Source: Acinetobacter radioresistens DSM 6976 = NBRC 102413 = CIP 103788 (lineage in GTDB: Bacteria > Pseudomonadota > Gammaproteobacteria > Pseudomonadales > Moraxellaceae). Taken from it: a stretch of 64,000 bases of DNA. The translations under genes and the position numbers were made by a program. Location of the stretch: NCBI RefSeq assembly GCF_006757745.1, contig NZ_AP019740.1:1116001-1180000 (forward strand), in the 5' to 3' direction. Numbering within the stretch: position 1 is the first letter of the stretch; each line of letters begins with the position of its first letter. The notes beneath the pieces are model-generated. The model searched no databases. It saw nothing but the letters and a program-made list of their open reading frames with translations, and had not been told where the DNA came from. This document shows positions 8,721 through 17,166 of the stretch, in pieces.

Positions 8721-9047
8721 TTAGATCATCATGTTGAAGTGAAGGTAATTCATAATCCATACCGAGCCTACAAGTAAAATTGCAATACATAAGACAGTAT
8801 AGATAAAAGCAATTACGTTCCAGCGCTGTTCTGAAGAGGCATTCATATGTAAGAAGAATACCAGCTGAACAAGCACCTGTGCAGCAGCAGTAATGGCAAT
8901 TACAGTAACCAGTAAGCCACGTTCAAATCCACCACTCATCACCATCCCGAATGGGATGATGGTCAGAATTACGGATAGGATAAAGCCGATCGTGTATTGC
9001 TTGAAATTACCGTGCGCTGCACCAGCAGAGTTATGATCGTGACTCAT
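8721..9047 (-). CDS. cyoD: Cytochrome bo3 ubiquinol oxidase subunit IV
   Basis: A 108-residue membrane protein with three transmembrane helices; it helps assemble the CuB site of subunit I. The start [13 protein letters not shown] at 9047 is chosen over an upstream in-frame codon because it gives the standard length and a one-base stop-start overlap with cyoC, the sign of translational coupling. The His-rich N-terminus is typical of proteobacterial CyoD. Confidence 0.93.
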   Translation of the reverse strand: MSHDHNSAGAAHGNFKQYTIGFILSVILTIIPFGMVMSGGFERGLLVTVIAITAAAQVLVQLVFFLHMNASSEQRWNVIAFIYTVLCIAILLVGSVWIMNYLHFNMMI

Positions 9048-9667
9048 TAGAGAACTCCCATTAAGTAAACTACGCTGAATACACAGATCCAAACGATGTC
9101 AAGGAAGTGCCAGAACAAGCTTAGGCAAGCCAGACGACGCATATTTGGAAGAGTCAAACCATTTTTCTTGATTTGAATCATCAAAATGATCATCCATACC
9201 AGACCTGAAGTTACGTGGATACCGTGCGTACCGACCAGCGTAAAGAACGAGGAAAGGAAAGCACTGGTGGTTGGGCCGTAACCTTCATGAACTAGATGAT
9301 TGAATTCATATAGTTCCATACCGATGAACGACGCACCAAAAAGCCATGTAACTGCAAGCCAGGCAATAACCTGACCCACATTTTTCTTGTATGAAGCAAG
9401 TACAGCAAAACCAAAGGTTACTGAAGAGATCAGAAGGGCGAAGGTTTCAGTTAAAACAAAACCAAGAGAATCGCCAAACAGATCTCCTGCACTTGGAGTA
9501 CCCGGTGGAACATGACTGCTTAATACAGCGAACGCGATGAAGAGTGTACCGAATAAAATCAAGTCACTCATCAAGTAGGTCCAGAAACCAAAGACAGTGA
9601 TATCAGTATCATCGTGATGATGATGTTCATCATGTCCATGGTTGTCGTGATGAAGTACTTCAGCCAT
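9047..9667 (-). CDS. cyoC: Cytochrome bo3 ubiquinol oxidase subunit III
   Basis: A 206-residue protein with five transmembrane helices, of the heme-copper oxidase subunit III family. The N-terminus is His- and Asp-rich, followed by [14 protein letters not shown], a family hallmark, and the [14 protein letters not shown] block in helix IV. The gene sits 4 bp after cyoB and overlaps cyoD by one base. It stabilises the oxidase and is not catalytic itself. Confidence 0.95.
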   Translation of the reverse strand: MAEVLHHDNHGHDEHHHHDDTDITVFGFWTYLMSDLILFGTLFIAFAVLSSHVPPGTPSAGDLFGDSLGFVLTETFALLISSVTFGFAVLASYKKNVGQVIAWLAVTWLFGASFIGMELYEFNHLVHEGYGPTTSAFLSSFFTLVGTHGIHVTSGLVWMIILMIQIKKNGLTLPNMRRLACLSLFWHFLDIVWICVFSVVYLMGVL

Positions 9668-9671
9668 ATCC

Positions 9672-11654
9672 TTAGTCCTTCTTCAAGTGTTTTTCAAGTA
9701 AAGCATAACGTTCATCTTCGATACGCTTAACTTCAGCTGCAGGTACATAGTAGTCCACTTTCTTAGTAAATGAACTCACGATGAAGCTAATAATAGCAGC
9801 AGCGAAGGTAATGAATACTAACCACCAGATATGCCAGATCAATGCAAAGCCCATAACTGTAATAAACATTGCAATTACAAAGCCGGCAGCACGGTTAGTT
9901 GGCATATGGACATCTTCATAACTCGTTGGACGAGCATATGCCACACCATTCTCTTTGTCTGTCCAGAAACGGTCAATACCGTTACCTTCTGGCAGGTGAG
10001 CAAAGTTATAAAATGGAGCAGGAGAAGATGTAGACCATTCAAGTGTACGGGCATCCCAAGGGTCGCCAGTCAAGTCCAGATTGTCATTACGCTGTAAGAA
10101 ACCAACGATAATTTGCATCAGGAAGCAAGCGATACCGATAGCAATCATGACAGCACCGAACATTGCAATAGTTACATACGGATCCCAGTCTGGATTGTCA
10201 TATGTGTTCAGACGACGAGTCATACCCATGAAACCTAGGATATAAAGTGGCATGAACGCAAAGTAGAAACCAAAGAACCAGAACCAGAATGCAGCTTTAC
10301 CCCAAGTTTCATTAAGTTTCCAGCCAAACATTTTTGGCCAGTAATAAATGATACCTGCGAACATTGCAAATACAACACCACCAATAATTACGTTATGGAA
10401 GTGAGCGATCAAGAACAGTGAATTGTGAACCAGGAAGTCTGCTGGTGGAACTGCCATCAGTACACCTGTCATACCACCAATACCAAAGGTAACCAGGAAG
10501 CCTAGAGTCCATAGCATTGGCGTTGTATAGGTAATGCGGCCCTTGTACATGGTGAACAACCAAGAGAAGATTTTCACACCAGTCGGGATCGCAATAATCA
10601 TGGTCATGATACCGAAGAACGCGTTAACGTTGGCACCTGCACCCATGGTAAAGAAGTGGTGAACCCATACAACAAAAGACAGTACGGTAATTGCTACAGT
10701 TGCATACACCATCGATTTATAGCCGAATAGTGCTTTGCGGCAGAATGTTGCAACAACTTCCGAGTAAATACCAAATGCTGGCAGTACCAAGATGTATACT
10801 TCTGGGTGACCCCAAGTCCAGATCAGGTTCACATATAACATTGGGCTACCACCCATGTCATTAGTGAAGAAATGGAAACCGAAGTAACGGTCCAGAGACA
10901 GCATTGCAATGGTTGCAGTCAGTACAGGGAAAGCAGCAATAATCAGTACAGAAGTACATAGTGCAGTCCAGGTAAAGATCGGCATATCCATCAGTTTCAT
11001 GCCAGGTGCACGCATCTTAATAATAGTAACAAAGAAGTTAACACCAGTAAGAAGCGTACCTAAACCAGAAATCTGGAGTGCCCAGATATAGTAATCTACA
11101 CCTACGCCAGGCGAGTATTCGATACCTGACAGCGGAGGATAAGCCATCCAGCCTGTAGCGGCGAATTCACCAATTGCCAGCGAAGCCATCATCAAGCCAG
11201 CTGCGCCCGCGAAGAGCCAGAAGCTTAAAGAGTTAAGCAGTGGGAAAGCAACGTCTCGTGCACCAATTTGTAGAGGTACGGAGATATTCATCAAGCCTAC
11301 AACTAGACCCATCGCTACGAAGAAGATCATGATCACGCCATGCGCGGTGAAAATCTGGTCGTAGTGCTCCGGATGCAAATAACCTTCACCACCACCTCTA
11401 GCGAGGAACTGCTGAAGACGCATCATGATTGCATCGGCAAAGCCACGCAGCAGCATGACAACAGACACGATGATATACATGATACCAATTTTTTTATGGT
11501 CTACTGATGTGAACCATTCGTTCCACAGGTAGCCCCATTTTTTGAAATAGGTTAGTCCTACGACAAGCGCCAGACCACCTAGTACCATCAATGCAACTGT
11601 AACCAACACGATTGGATCGTGCGGAATTGCATCAAAACCAAGCTTACCAAACAT
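9672..11654 (-). CDS. cyoB: Cytochrome bo3 ubiquinol oxidase subunit I
   Basis: The catalytic subunit: it oxidises ubiquinol, reduces oxygen to water and pumps protons. The 660 residues match the family length, with about 15 membrane helices. Visible signatures include [10 protein letters not shown] for the low-spin heme His, [11 protein letters not shown] with the CuB His and the Tyr cross-link, [10 protein letters not shown] with the CuB His pair, and [11 protein letters not shown] with the high-spin and low-spin heme ligands. The gene lies between cyoA (3-bp gap) and cyoC. Confidence 0.97.
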   Translation of the reverse strand: MFGKLGFDAIPHDPIVLVTVALMVLGGLALVVGLTYFKKWGYLWNEWFTSVDHKKIGIMYIIVSVVMLLRGFADAIMMRLQQFLARGGGEGYLHPEHYDQIFTAHGVIMIFFVAMGLVVGLMNISVPLQIGARDVAFPLLNSLSFWLFAGAAGLMMASLAIGEFAATGWMAYPPLSGIEYSPGVGVDYYIWALQISGLGTLLTGVNFFVTIIKMRAPGMKLMDMPIFTWTALCTSVLIIAAFPVLTATIAMLSLDRYFGFHFFTNDMGGSPMLYVNLIWTWGHPEVYILVLPAFGIYSEVVATFCRKALFGYKSMVYATVAITVLSFVVWVHHFFTMGAGANVNAFFGIMTMIIAIPTGVKIFSWLFTMYKGRITYTTPMLWTLGFLVTFGIGGMTGVLMAVPPADFLVHNSLFLIAHFHNVIIGGVVFAMFAGIIYYWPKMFGWKLNETWGKAAFWFWFFGFYFAFMPLYILGFMGMTRRLNTYDNPDWDPYVTIAMFGAVMIAIGIACFLMQIIVGFLQRNDNLDLTGDPWDARTLEWSTSSPAPFYNFAHLPEGNGIDRFWTDKENGVAYARPTSYEDVHMPTNRAAGFVIAMFITVMGFALIWHIWWLVFITFAAAIISFIVSSFTKKVDYYVPAAEVKRIEDERYALLEKHLKKD

Positions 11655-11657
11655 GTC

Positions 11658-12725
11658 TTATTCCTCTACAGAAGCAGTCGCATGTTCAACATTTGCATGA
11701 GATGCACCAGTATGCTCGGCACCCGCTTGCGCTGAGTGGTCTGCACCGTGGTAGTTGCTCATGTATTTGTTAATCACTGATTCGAACAATTTAGGCTCAA
11801 CTGAAGAATAGTAAGTCACAGGATGTGGCTTAGTCGGGTAAGTACCCTCAGCTTCAAGTTTTGCCGCTTCCGCTTTCTCTTCTGGAGTTACAGCACGTGC
11901 AACAATCGATTCAATTTGATGTTTTGCCCGATTACCATCACGTAAGGTTGCAAATTCAGCTTGGTCTAGAATACCTTTTTGAATTGCTTCTGGATTTACA
12001 GAAGTACCATTACCTGCTTTAACCGCGGCAACCCACTGATCAAACTCTGGTCGAGTGACACTGTATGCCAAGAAACGCATTTGCGAGAAACCGTAACCTG
12101 AGTAGTTGGCAGAGAAACCGCGGTATACACCAGTTTCTTCAGCTAATACATTCAGATGAGTCTGCATTCCCGCCATTGCATAGATCTGACCTGCTAACTG
12201 CGGAATGAAGAATGAGTTCATTGTAAAGTTAGACGTCAGGCGGAAGCTTACTGGTGTATCTACTGGAAAGCGTAATTCATTTACTGTTGCAATATTCTGC
12301 TCTGGATAAATGAACACCCATTTGAACTGTTCTGCAATCACTTGCACGTTCAATGGCGCTTGCTCAGATTCTATAGGACGGTATGGGTCATACTTGTGTG
12401 AACCCACCCAAGTCAACCAAGCTAGAATACCAATAATAATAACAGGGATACCCCAAACTACAACTTCAATCGTAGTAGAGTGCGCCCATGTAGGTTTATA
12501 GTCTGCATCTTTATTTGACGCGTGATATTTCCAACCAAACCATAAAGCCATGATGATTGATGGAATCACCACAAGCAACATCAGATAGATTGCTGTCATC
12601 ATCAGGTTACTTTGACCTGCAGCAACTGGACCTTTAGAGTTTAGAAGTACTAGATCACCACCACACCCGGTTAGGAGTACGGCAAGCGTTGATAAAGACA
12701 ATACAGCTAAAATTGTTTGTCTCAT
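11658..12725 (-). CDS. cyoA: Cytochrome bo3 ubiquinol oxidase subunit II
   Basis: A lipoprotein with a Sec signal ending in the lipobox LLTGC (Cys21), two transmembrane helices (about 40-62 and 86-107) and a periplasmic cupredoxin domain that has lost the CuA ligands, as expected for a quinol oxidase. At 355 residues it is about 40 longer than the E. coli protein, with an Ala- and His-rich C-terminal tail (about 325-355). It is the first gene of the cyoABCDE operon. Confidence 0.96.
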   Translation of the reverse strand: MRQTILAVLSLSTLAVLLTGCGGDLVLLNSKGPVAAGQSNLMMTAIYLMLLVVIPSIIMALWFGWKYHASNKDADYKPTWAHSTTIEVVVWGIPVIIIGILAWLTWVGSHKYDPYRPIESEQAPLNVQVIAEQFKWVFIYPEQNIATVNELRFPVDTPVSFRLTSNFTMNSFFIPQLAGQIYAMAGMQTHLNVLAEETGVYRGFSANYSGYGFSQMRFLAYSVTRPEFDQWVAAVKAGNGTSVNPEAIQKGILDQAEFATLRDGNRAKHQIESIVARAVTPEEKAEAAKLEAEGTYPTKPHPVTYYSSVEPKLFESVINKYMSNYHGADHSAQAGAEHTGASHANVEHATASVEE

Positions 12726-12989
12726 TTTACAACCTCGGTGAAGAGTCCCATTACTAAATAAATATGGGATAGCGATTAAAGTGCCGCATCAGTTAAACAA
12801 CAGCTTCTGGATTGAAGAAATCATTTTTTACCGGGCACCGCTACGTTGTAGGGCATTATGCCTTATATCAACAAACTAAGCTACACATAAAGTGGCTTTA
12901 AATTACTGTAAAGAAAACTGATTTTTTTGGTCGGGATTGGTTTTTTCGTATTAAAAAATCAATATTTTCAAAGTGGTGAAAAATTAAAA
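12726..12989. promoter_or_regulatory. cyoA upstream region
   Basis: About 264 bp between cyoA and the terminator of the RDD gene. It must contain the cyo promoter. No oxygen- or redox-regulator site could be assigned with confidence. Confidence 0.4.
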
Positions 12990-13007
12990 GGGTAAATCCA
13001 TTTACCC
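12981..13007 (-). terminator. Intrinsic terminator after RDD gene
   Basis: On the minus strand the stem GGGTAAAT / ATTTACCC with a two-base GG spacer is followed by TTTTAATTTTT, ten bases after the stop of the RDD-domain gene. With such a short spacer the loop will open by a pair or two. Confidence 0.7.
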
Positions 13008-13017
13008 CTGTGAATGA

Positions 13018-13785
13018 CTACTTAGTACGTTTAATAACCTTGGTTTTGGCGATCATATCATGTAAGGTTTGTCTTTTTTGTCCTAAAGCAAATAAAGCAT
13101 CAATAATTGCAATAAAGGGCACTACTGTCAGTGTAAGCAAGATTACCAGGACACTTCTCAATAAAAAAACACGGGTTAAATTTACTTTACCAGAAGTATT
13201 AGCGTCTACAATCTGGATATTAGCCAACTTTTTACCAATACTTTGGCCTGTCCGGGCCAGTAACACAGCCTGGATCACAAGCATAATAAACATATACACC
13301 AGCATTGCCTGCCATGCTTCAGCTGGAATAAGTGCAAGAAACTGGTTTTGAAGGTCTATAGCCTTCGTTGTGCTATCTGCAGACTGCATTTGTGTCTGAA
13401 TGCGTGTGAGCTCAGACATCTGGGTAGGGGTAAGGAAAAAAGAAGGTATGGCTGCTATAGGTAGCCATAACATGAGATCAATTACTTTTGCCAGTATTCT
13501 TGAGCCGATTGAAGCCTGCTTCTCTGCGACCTTAGGTTTATTTTGTACATGAGTTTTCTGGATCACAGGATTATTAAAAACAGGCTGGGCTGGAGAAGAC
13601 TGGTAGCCTGCCGGCTCATAACTCAGTTTTCCCTGTGTAAGTTCACCTAATGCTTTCCATTCGGTCATACCTTCATGCCAAGCTAAGTCAGTCAACAAAA
13701 CCTGCTGACTGGCAAGCATCTGATTGACTTGTTCTAGAGTATACGGGCCTGCCTGTTGATTATTTCTAGCCAAATAAATCTGCAT
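13018..13785 (-). CDS. GYF_2 / RDD-domain membrane protein
   Basis: A two-domain protein of 255 residues. Residues 1-50 (IYLARNNQQAGPYTLEQV...) are a GYF_2-type domain that may bind proline-rich peptides. A flexible Pro/Gln linker (about 55-90) leads to an RDD domain (about 92-250) with three to four membrane helices and the RILAKVIDLMLWLPI motif carrying the Arg-Asp pair. RDD proteins have been linked to ion transport, but the substrate here is unknown. It is a single-gene transcript with its own terminator, separated from cyoA by 292 bp. Confidence 0.85.
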   Translation of the reverse strand: MQIYLARNNQQAGPYTLEQVNQMLASQQVLLTDLAWHEGMTEWKALGELTQGKLSYEPAGYQSSPAQPVFNNPVIQKTHVQNKPKVAEKQASIGSRILAKVIDLMLWLPIAAIPSFFLTPTQMSELTRIQTQMQSADSTTKAIDLQNQFLALIPAEAWQAMLVYMFIMLVIQAVLLARTGQSIGKKLANIQIVDANTSGKVNLTRVFLLRSVLVILLTLTVVPFIAIIDALFALGQKRQTLHDMIAKTKVIKRTK

Positions 13786-14358
13786 AAATTTTGAATCTCG
13801 AATACCTGAAATAAATGAAACAAAAAAGAAAAATATACACTCAAACTTTTCTGCATATATTTAAAGACATCATTAAATATCTTTAATTCATCTGCTTTAT
13901 AACATATTGCTCTAAATAACTAGTCAAATTTGTCTGTAAACAGGGGAATACGCAGATTTTAAAAGTGAAGTAGCTGTAATCTTTTTATATTAAACCACAT
14001 TGGAGGAACTTGGAAATCTTAAATATGAGATAGCTGAAAGCTTAAATTTGACTAAGCGGAAGCAGCTTAAAGTAGAGTGAGGCAAAACAGATTATAACTA
14101 AAAAAATTAAGCCTGATGGATCAGGAATAATGACTTTTAAGAATATATTAGTATTTTATATAAGTGCAGCTAAACATCTTAAAGCTTATACAAAATATTT
14201 TAAAAAGCCATATTTTATCAAATGGATAAGTTAAAGAGGATGGAGTCTATAACAAGGCAGGCTAGTGTTTCTGGCAGTAAACGATAAAAATATTTTAATT
14301 TCCGTATGTGAACACCAACGGCAGCTTAGAAACCAAAAAGTCTAATTGCAAAATAAAC
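13786..14358. other. AT-rich intergenic region
   Basis: About 570 bp with no coding frame of note on either strand (the longest ATG frame noticed is about 21 codons near 14221). No IS ends or repeats were recognised. It borders the accessory segment that contains the amidase-like gene and the IS256 element. Confidence 0.45.
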
Positions 14359-14385
14359 CGGGATTATAATTATCTAATAATCCCG
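14359..14385 (-). terminator. Intrinsic terminator after amidase-like gene
   Basis: A nine-base-pair stem (CGGGATTAT / ATAATCCCG) with a loop of about nine bases lies about 30 bp beyond the stop of the minus-strand gene. The following minus-strand sequence GTTTATTTT is T-rich but not a pure run. Confidence 0.6.
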
Positions 14386-14415
14386 ATTTAATCTGATTGT
14401 GATTAATTATGCAGC

Positions 14416-14904
14416 CTAGTTTGCTAGTCTGAAATAAGAATAGCTGACATTTTTATCTTTATAGACATCATAACTTTTTTGTTTAAAGTCAGAAACCCAA
14501 CTGTTACCGCTATAGCCAGCTATATGACCATATTGATGTTTTTGGGTACGATGAATTATATAAATATCACCTTCTTTAGGATGGTCAAAAGAGGGTTTAA
14601 TTTCACGATAACCCAGAGAAAGCAAAGTATTTCCCCAGTCTGAAGCTGCAACAGGATGAGACTGTATTTTGGCACCAGCAGATTGCAATGCAACTCGAAT
14701 ACTTTTAGCGCATTTACTGGTACTGGATTGACGAGTAATACTCTTTAATTTATTGGTGAAAGTATCAAGGTCAAAATAATCTGAAACCATACCTCGGACA
14801 CCACCGAATGGACCTGAGTGGGGAGTAGAAGACTCTACAATAACCTGTGGCTGAGGCGTAGAATGTAAATAAGACGTATCAGAAAGAGAATAATCGTAAA
14901 GCAT
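14416..14904 (-). CDS. Predicted cysteine amidase-like hydrolase
   Basis: A 162-residue protein of unknown family membership. From about residue 50 it resembles a small papain-like NlpC/P60 or CHAP-type fold: Cys65 in STSKCAKSIRVAL at the start of a helix, His127 in HQYGHIAGYSG, and Asp139 in SWVSDFKQ form a plausible catalytic triad, and PKEGDIYII is typical of the strand before the His. Such domains cleave peptidoglycan amide bonds; cytoplasmic forms without a signal peptide, like this one, include type VI secretion amidase effectors. The first 50 residues look disordered. No immunity or secretion gene is adjacent. The fold is inferred from motif spacing; the effector role is speculative. 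Confidence 0.55.
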   Translation of the reverse strand: MLYDYSLSDTSYLHSTPQPQVIVESSTPHSGPFGGVRGMVSDYFDLDTFTNKLKSITRQSSTSKCAKSIRVALQSAGAKIQSHPVAASDWGNTLLSLGYREIKPSFDHPKEGDIYIIHRTQKHQYGHIAGYSGNSWVSDFKQKSYDVYKDKNVSYSYFRLAN

Positions 14905-15239
14905 TTAGAACATAAGATAACTTAAGACGGCAGTATAAATAACACAATTATCTTATAAATAACACGAATGTAATATTTTGAAATATTATTACATTACAGT
15001 TAATCAAAGTTTTCTATTTTTAAAGGGAAGAAGCCAAACTAGAAATCTTGATGTAAATTAGATTGAAAATTAACTTTCTAGTATCCTATTGAATCTTGTA
15101 AGAATGACTATTTTCCGGATATAAATAAAATTTTTGGTTAAAATGTGAGCTTTTGTGATGAGTTGTTATATAAATTACTTGTTGTTTTAGAGGTGTAAAT
15201 GTAAACTTCGTCACAGTTAAAGAACTTTTAAGTTTATTG
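14905..15239. other. AT-rich region upstream of an orphan terminator
   Basis: No gene was recognised. The plus strand runs into an intrinsic terminator at 15240 without any protein gene before it, and TATA-rich sequence near 15167-15174 could be a -10 element, so a small RNA from about 15180 to 15268 is possible. The evidence is only the terminator. Confidence 0.35.
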
Positions 15240-15268
15240 CCCATACTCAATGTATGGGTATTTTTTTT
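15240..15268 (+). terminator. Orphan intrinsic terminator (possible sRNA end)
   Basis: A seven-base-pair perfect stem CCCATAC / GTATGGG with the loop TCAAT is followed by TATTTTTTTT. It is a strong plus-strand terminator with no plus-strand protein gene upstream within several kilobases. It lies 90 bp before the small membrane-protein gene, so it could also be a leader attenuator of that gene. Confidence 0.7.
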
Positions 15269-15357
15269 GAAAGTTGAATGAGTGGGTTTAAATTTTAATT
15301 TTTAAAGAAAGAACATGATTAAGTAGTCATTTTTATTTGATCTAAACTTTTAATATA

Positions 15358-15585
15358 GTGAAAATTATGGAAAGAATTCATACAGAACAGTCACTAAGCC
15401 TTTACCTGACAGAGTCTTATAAGGGCGTAACTAAGACTAATTTGAACATCCTGCCGGGTAGCCAAGAAGGTTTTTCGCTCAATGAACTGTATGAAAAATC
15501 TAAAAAATTCGAGGACGAACTTAAAGCTGAAGAGAATGAAGTAGTAAAGTTCCAAAAGAAAATGATCATTTTAATCTGGGCTTTT
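15358..15585 (+). pseudogene. 5' part of small tail-anchored protein gene, cut by IS256 element
   Basis: The frame starts at GTG 15358 or ATG 15367 (MERIHTEQSLSLYLTESYKG) and runs 76 codons, acidic and charged in the middle, to the IS256-family insertion at 15585. The annotated-looking frame continues seven codons into the element (EGVNNSV, stop). Joining 15585 to 16908, that is removing the IS and one target copy, continues in frame with FIIIGLLVTLSY and a stop at 16944-16946, giving about 85-88 residues with a C-terminal hydrophobic segment (MIILIWAFFIIIGLLVTL). The intact gene probably made a small C-tail-anchored inner membrane protein; its family was not recognised. The insertion deletes half of the membrane anchor. 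Confidence 0.7.
15578..15585. repeat. Left 8-bp target duplication of IS256 element
   Basis: GGGCTTTT directly before the left inverted repeat; an identical copy lies at 16900-16907 directly after the right inverted repeat. Eight base pairs is the usual duplication for IS256-family elements. Confidence 0.92.
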
Positions 15586-16899
15586 GAGGGTGTAAATAAT
15601 TCTGTGTAAATACAGTTTTAAAAATACTTGGTTACACGCTCTTCAAACATGATACTAAAGCGATTCATGGCAGCTTTCCAATTCTGAATAGGCATCGTCC
15701 ATTTTTTGCTTGCTGCCATAATTGCTAAATATACCACCTTTTTCACGGAATCATCAGTTGGGAAGATTTTTCTTTTCTTGGTTGCATGGCGGATAACGCT
15801 GTTCAATGATTCAATCGCATTGGTCGTGTAAATCGCTTTGCGAATATCCATAGAGTAAGCGAAAAACGTGTTTAGATTCGACCAGTTGGCAAGCCATGAC
15901 TTGCTGATTTGAGGATACTTCTCATCCCATTTTTGTCCAAATTCATCTAAAGCCTGTAAGGCTGCGTCTTCTGTAACAGCTTGATATATCTTTTTTAAAT
16001 CGGCTGTGACAGCTTTGTAGTCTTTCCAACTCACATATTTAAGATTGTTGCGTACCATGTGAATGATACACAACTGAATATGCGTATCAGGGTAAATTGT
16101 ATTAATCGCATCAGGAAACCCTTTCAATCCATCTACGCAGGCAATCAGAATATCCTTTAAACCACGATTTTTCAGTTCTGTAAGCACTGAGAGCCAAAAT
16201 TTAGAACCCTCGTTTTCTGACATCCACATACCTAATAGGTCTTTCTGTCCGTCTGTATTGACACCTAATGCCAGATATACCGCTTTGTTAATAATCGTAC
16301 TATCTTGACGCACTTTCACGACGATACAATCCATATAGACAATAGGATAAAGGGCATCCAATGGTCTATTTTGCCATTCTATTACTTGTTCTTTAACTGC
16401 ATCCGTCACTTTGGAAATAAGCGTTGGGGAGACGTCCGCATCGTACATTTCCTTGAATGTGGCAACAATATCTCGTGTCGTCATGCCTTTGGCGTATAGG
16501 GATAGGATTTGGCTATCCATTTGTGTGATACGGGTTTGACTCTTCTTGATCAACTGGGGCTCAAAAGTGCCATCACGATCTCTAGGCGTGTCTAGTTCAA
16601 ATTCACCATCATCAGTAAATAGCCGTTTAGTTGTATAGCCATTACGTGTATTTTTGCCTATACGAGGGCTATTCTTCTCATAGCCTAAATGTTCAGTCAG
16701 TTCAGCATTGAGTGCAGTTTCAACGGTGAGTTTCTTTAAAGCTTTACTGAAATTATTCAGGTCAGCTTCTGTTTTTAAGTTCTTAGCAAATTCTTTTGCC
16801 AATGCCAGCATTGCTTCATCTTTCATGGTAAACACCTGTGTTGCCCCCAACAGCGTTGAGGGATAGTTTAAGCGTTTACACAGTTTTATTTACAGTCTC
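15586..16899 (-). mobile_element. IS256-family insertion sequence, 1314 bp
   Basis: A complete element: one transposase gene bounded by imperfect terminal inverted repeats, left GAGGGTGTAAATAATTCTGT and right (reverse complement) GAGACTGTAAATAAAACTGT, about 21 of the first 25 positions identical. Perfect 8-bp direct repeats flank it, showing simple transposition with no later rearrangement. Length and ends fit the IS256 group seen in Acinetobacter (for example ISAba26-like); the exact name would need an ISfinder comparison. Confidence 0.93.
15618..16850 (-). CDS. IS256-family transposase (Mutator type)
   Basis: A 410-residue DDE transposase. The triad can be placed at Asp174 (YPIVYMDCIVV), Asp240 (LIACVDGLKGFPDAI) and Glu347 (YTTNAIESLNSVIR), the standard Mutator-type arrangement, with CIIHMVRNNLKYV between the second Asp and the Glu. 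The protein is full length, without frameshifts, so the element is probably active. A second in-frame ATG eight codons on (MKDEAMLAL) is an alternative start. Confidence 0.96.
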   Translation of the reverse strand: MGATQVFTMKDEAMLALAKEFAKNLKTEADLNNFSKALKKLTVETALNAELTEHLGYEKNSPRIGKNTRNGYTTKRLFTDDGEFELDTPRDRDGTFEPQLIKKSQTRITQMDSQILSLYAKGMTTRDIVATFKEMYDADVSPTLISKVTDAVKEQVIEWQNRPLDALYPIVYMDCIVVKVRQDSTIINKAVYLALGVNTDGQKDLLGMWMSENEGSKFWLSVLTELKNRGLKDILIACVDGLKGFPDAINTIYPDTHIQLCIIHMVRNNLKYVSWKDYKAVTADLKKIYQAVTEDAALQALDEFGQKWDEKYPQISKSWLANWSNLNTFFAYSMDIRKAIYTTNAIESLNSVIRHATKKRKIFPTDDSVKKVVYLAIMAASKKWTMPIQNWKAAMNRFSIMFEERVTKYF

Positions 16900-16907
16900 G
16901 GGCTTTT
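16900..16907. repeat. Right 8-bp target duplication of IS256 element
   Basis: GGGCTTTT, identical to 15578-15585, directly after the right inverted repeat. Confidence 0.92.
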
Positions 16908-16946
16908 TTCATCATCATCGGGCTTCTTGTGACGTTAAGCTATTAG
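16908..16946 (+). pseudogene. 3' remnant of the small tail-anchored protein gene
   Basis: Codons FIIIGLLVTLSY and a TAG stop, in frame with the 5' part once the IS and one target copy are removed. This segment supplies the second half of the C-terminal membrane anchor. Confidence 0.7.
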
Positions 16947-17125
16947 ATTAAAAATTATAAATAATTGTAGAAATTCATAACTTTCATTAAAGTAATTTTA
17001 AAATATCATCACAGTTTGATTGTCTGTCTCTATAAAGTTGCGTCCAGAAAAAGTAAGCAATTTCTACCTATCTAAATTATTTATTTACTTTTAATAAGAC
17101 TGCTTAAACTGGTGTTAATTGTAAT

Positions 17126-17151
17126 AAAAAAGGCCCTGTTGGGCCTTTTTT
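17126..17151. terminator. Intrinsic terminator after ppsA
   Basis: A stem AAAAAAGGCCC / GGGCCTTTTTT with a TGTT loop, functional in either direction; 16 bp after the ppsA stop on the minus strand. Confidence 0.88.
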
Positions 17152-17166
17152 ATTACATATATTTAA

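Noticed and set aside
13786..14358. Search for an immunity gene downstream of the amidase-like gene
   Set aside because: No frame longer than about 21 codons with a start was noticed in either direction.
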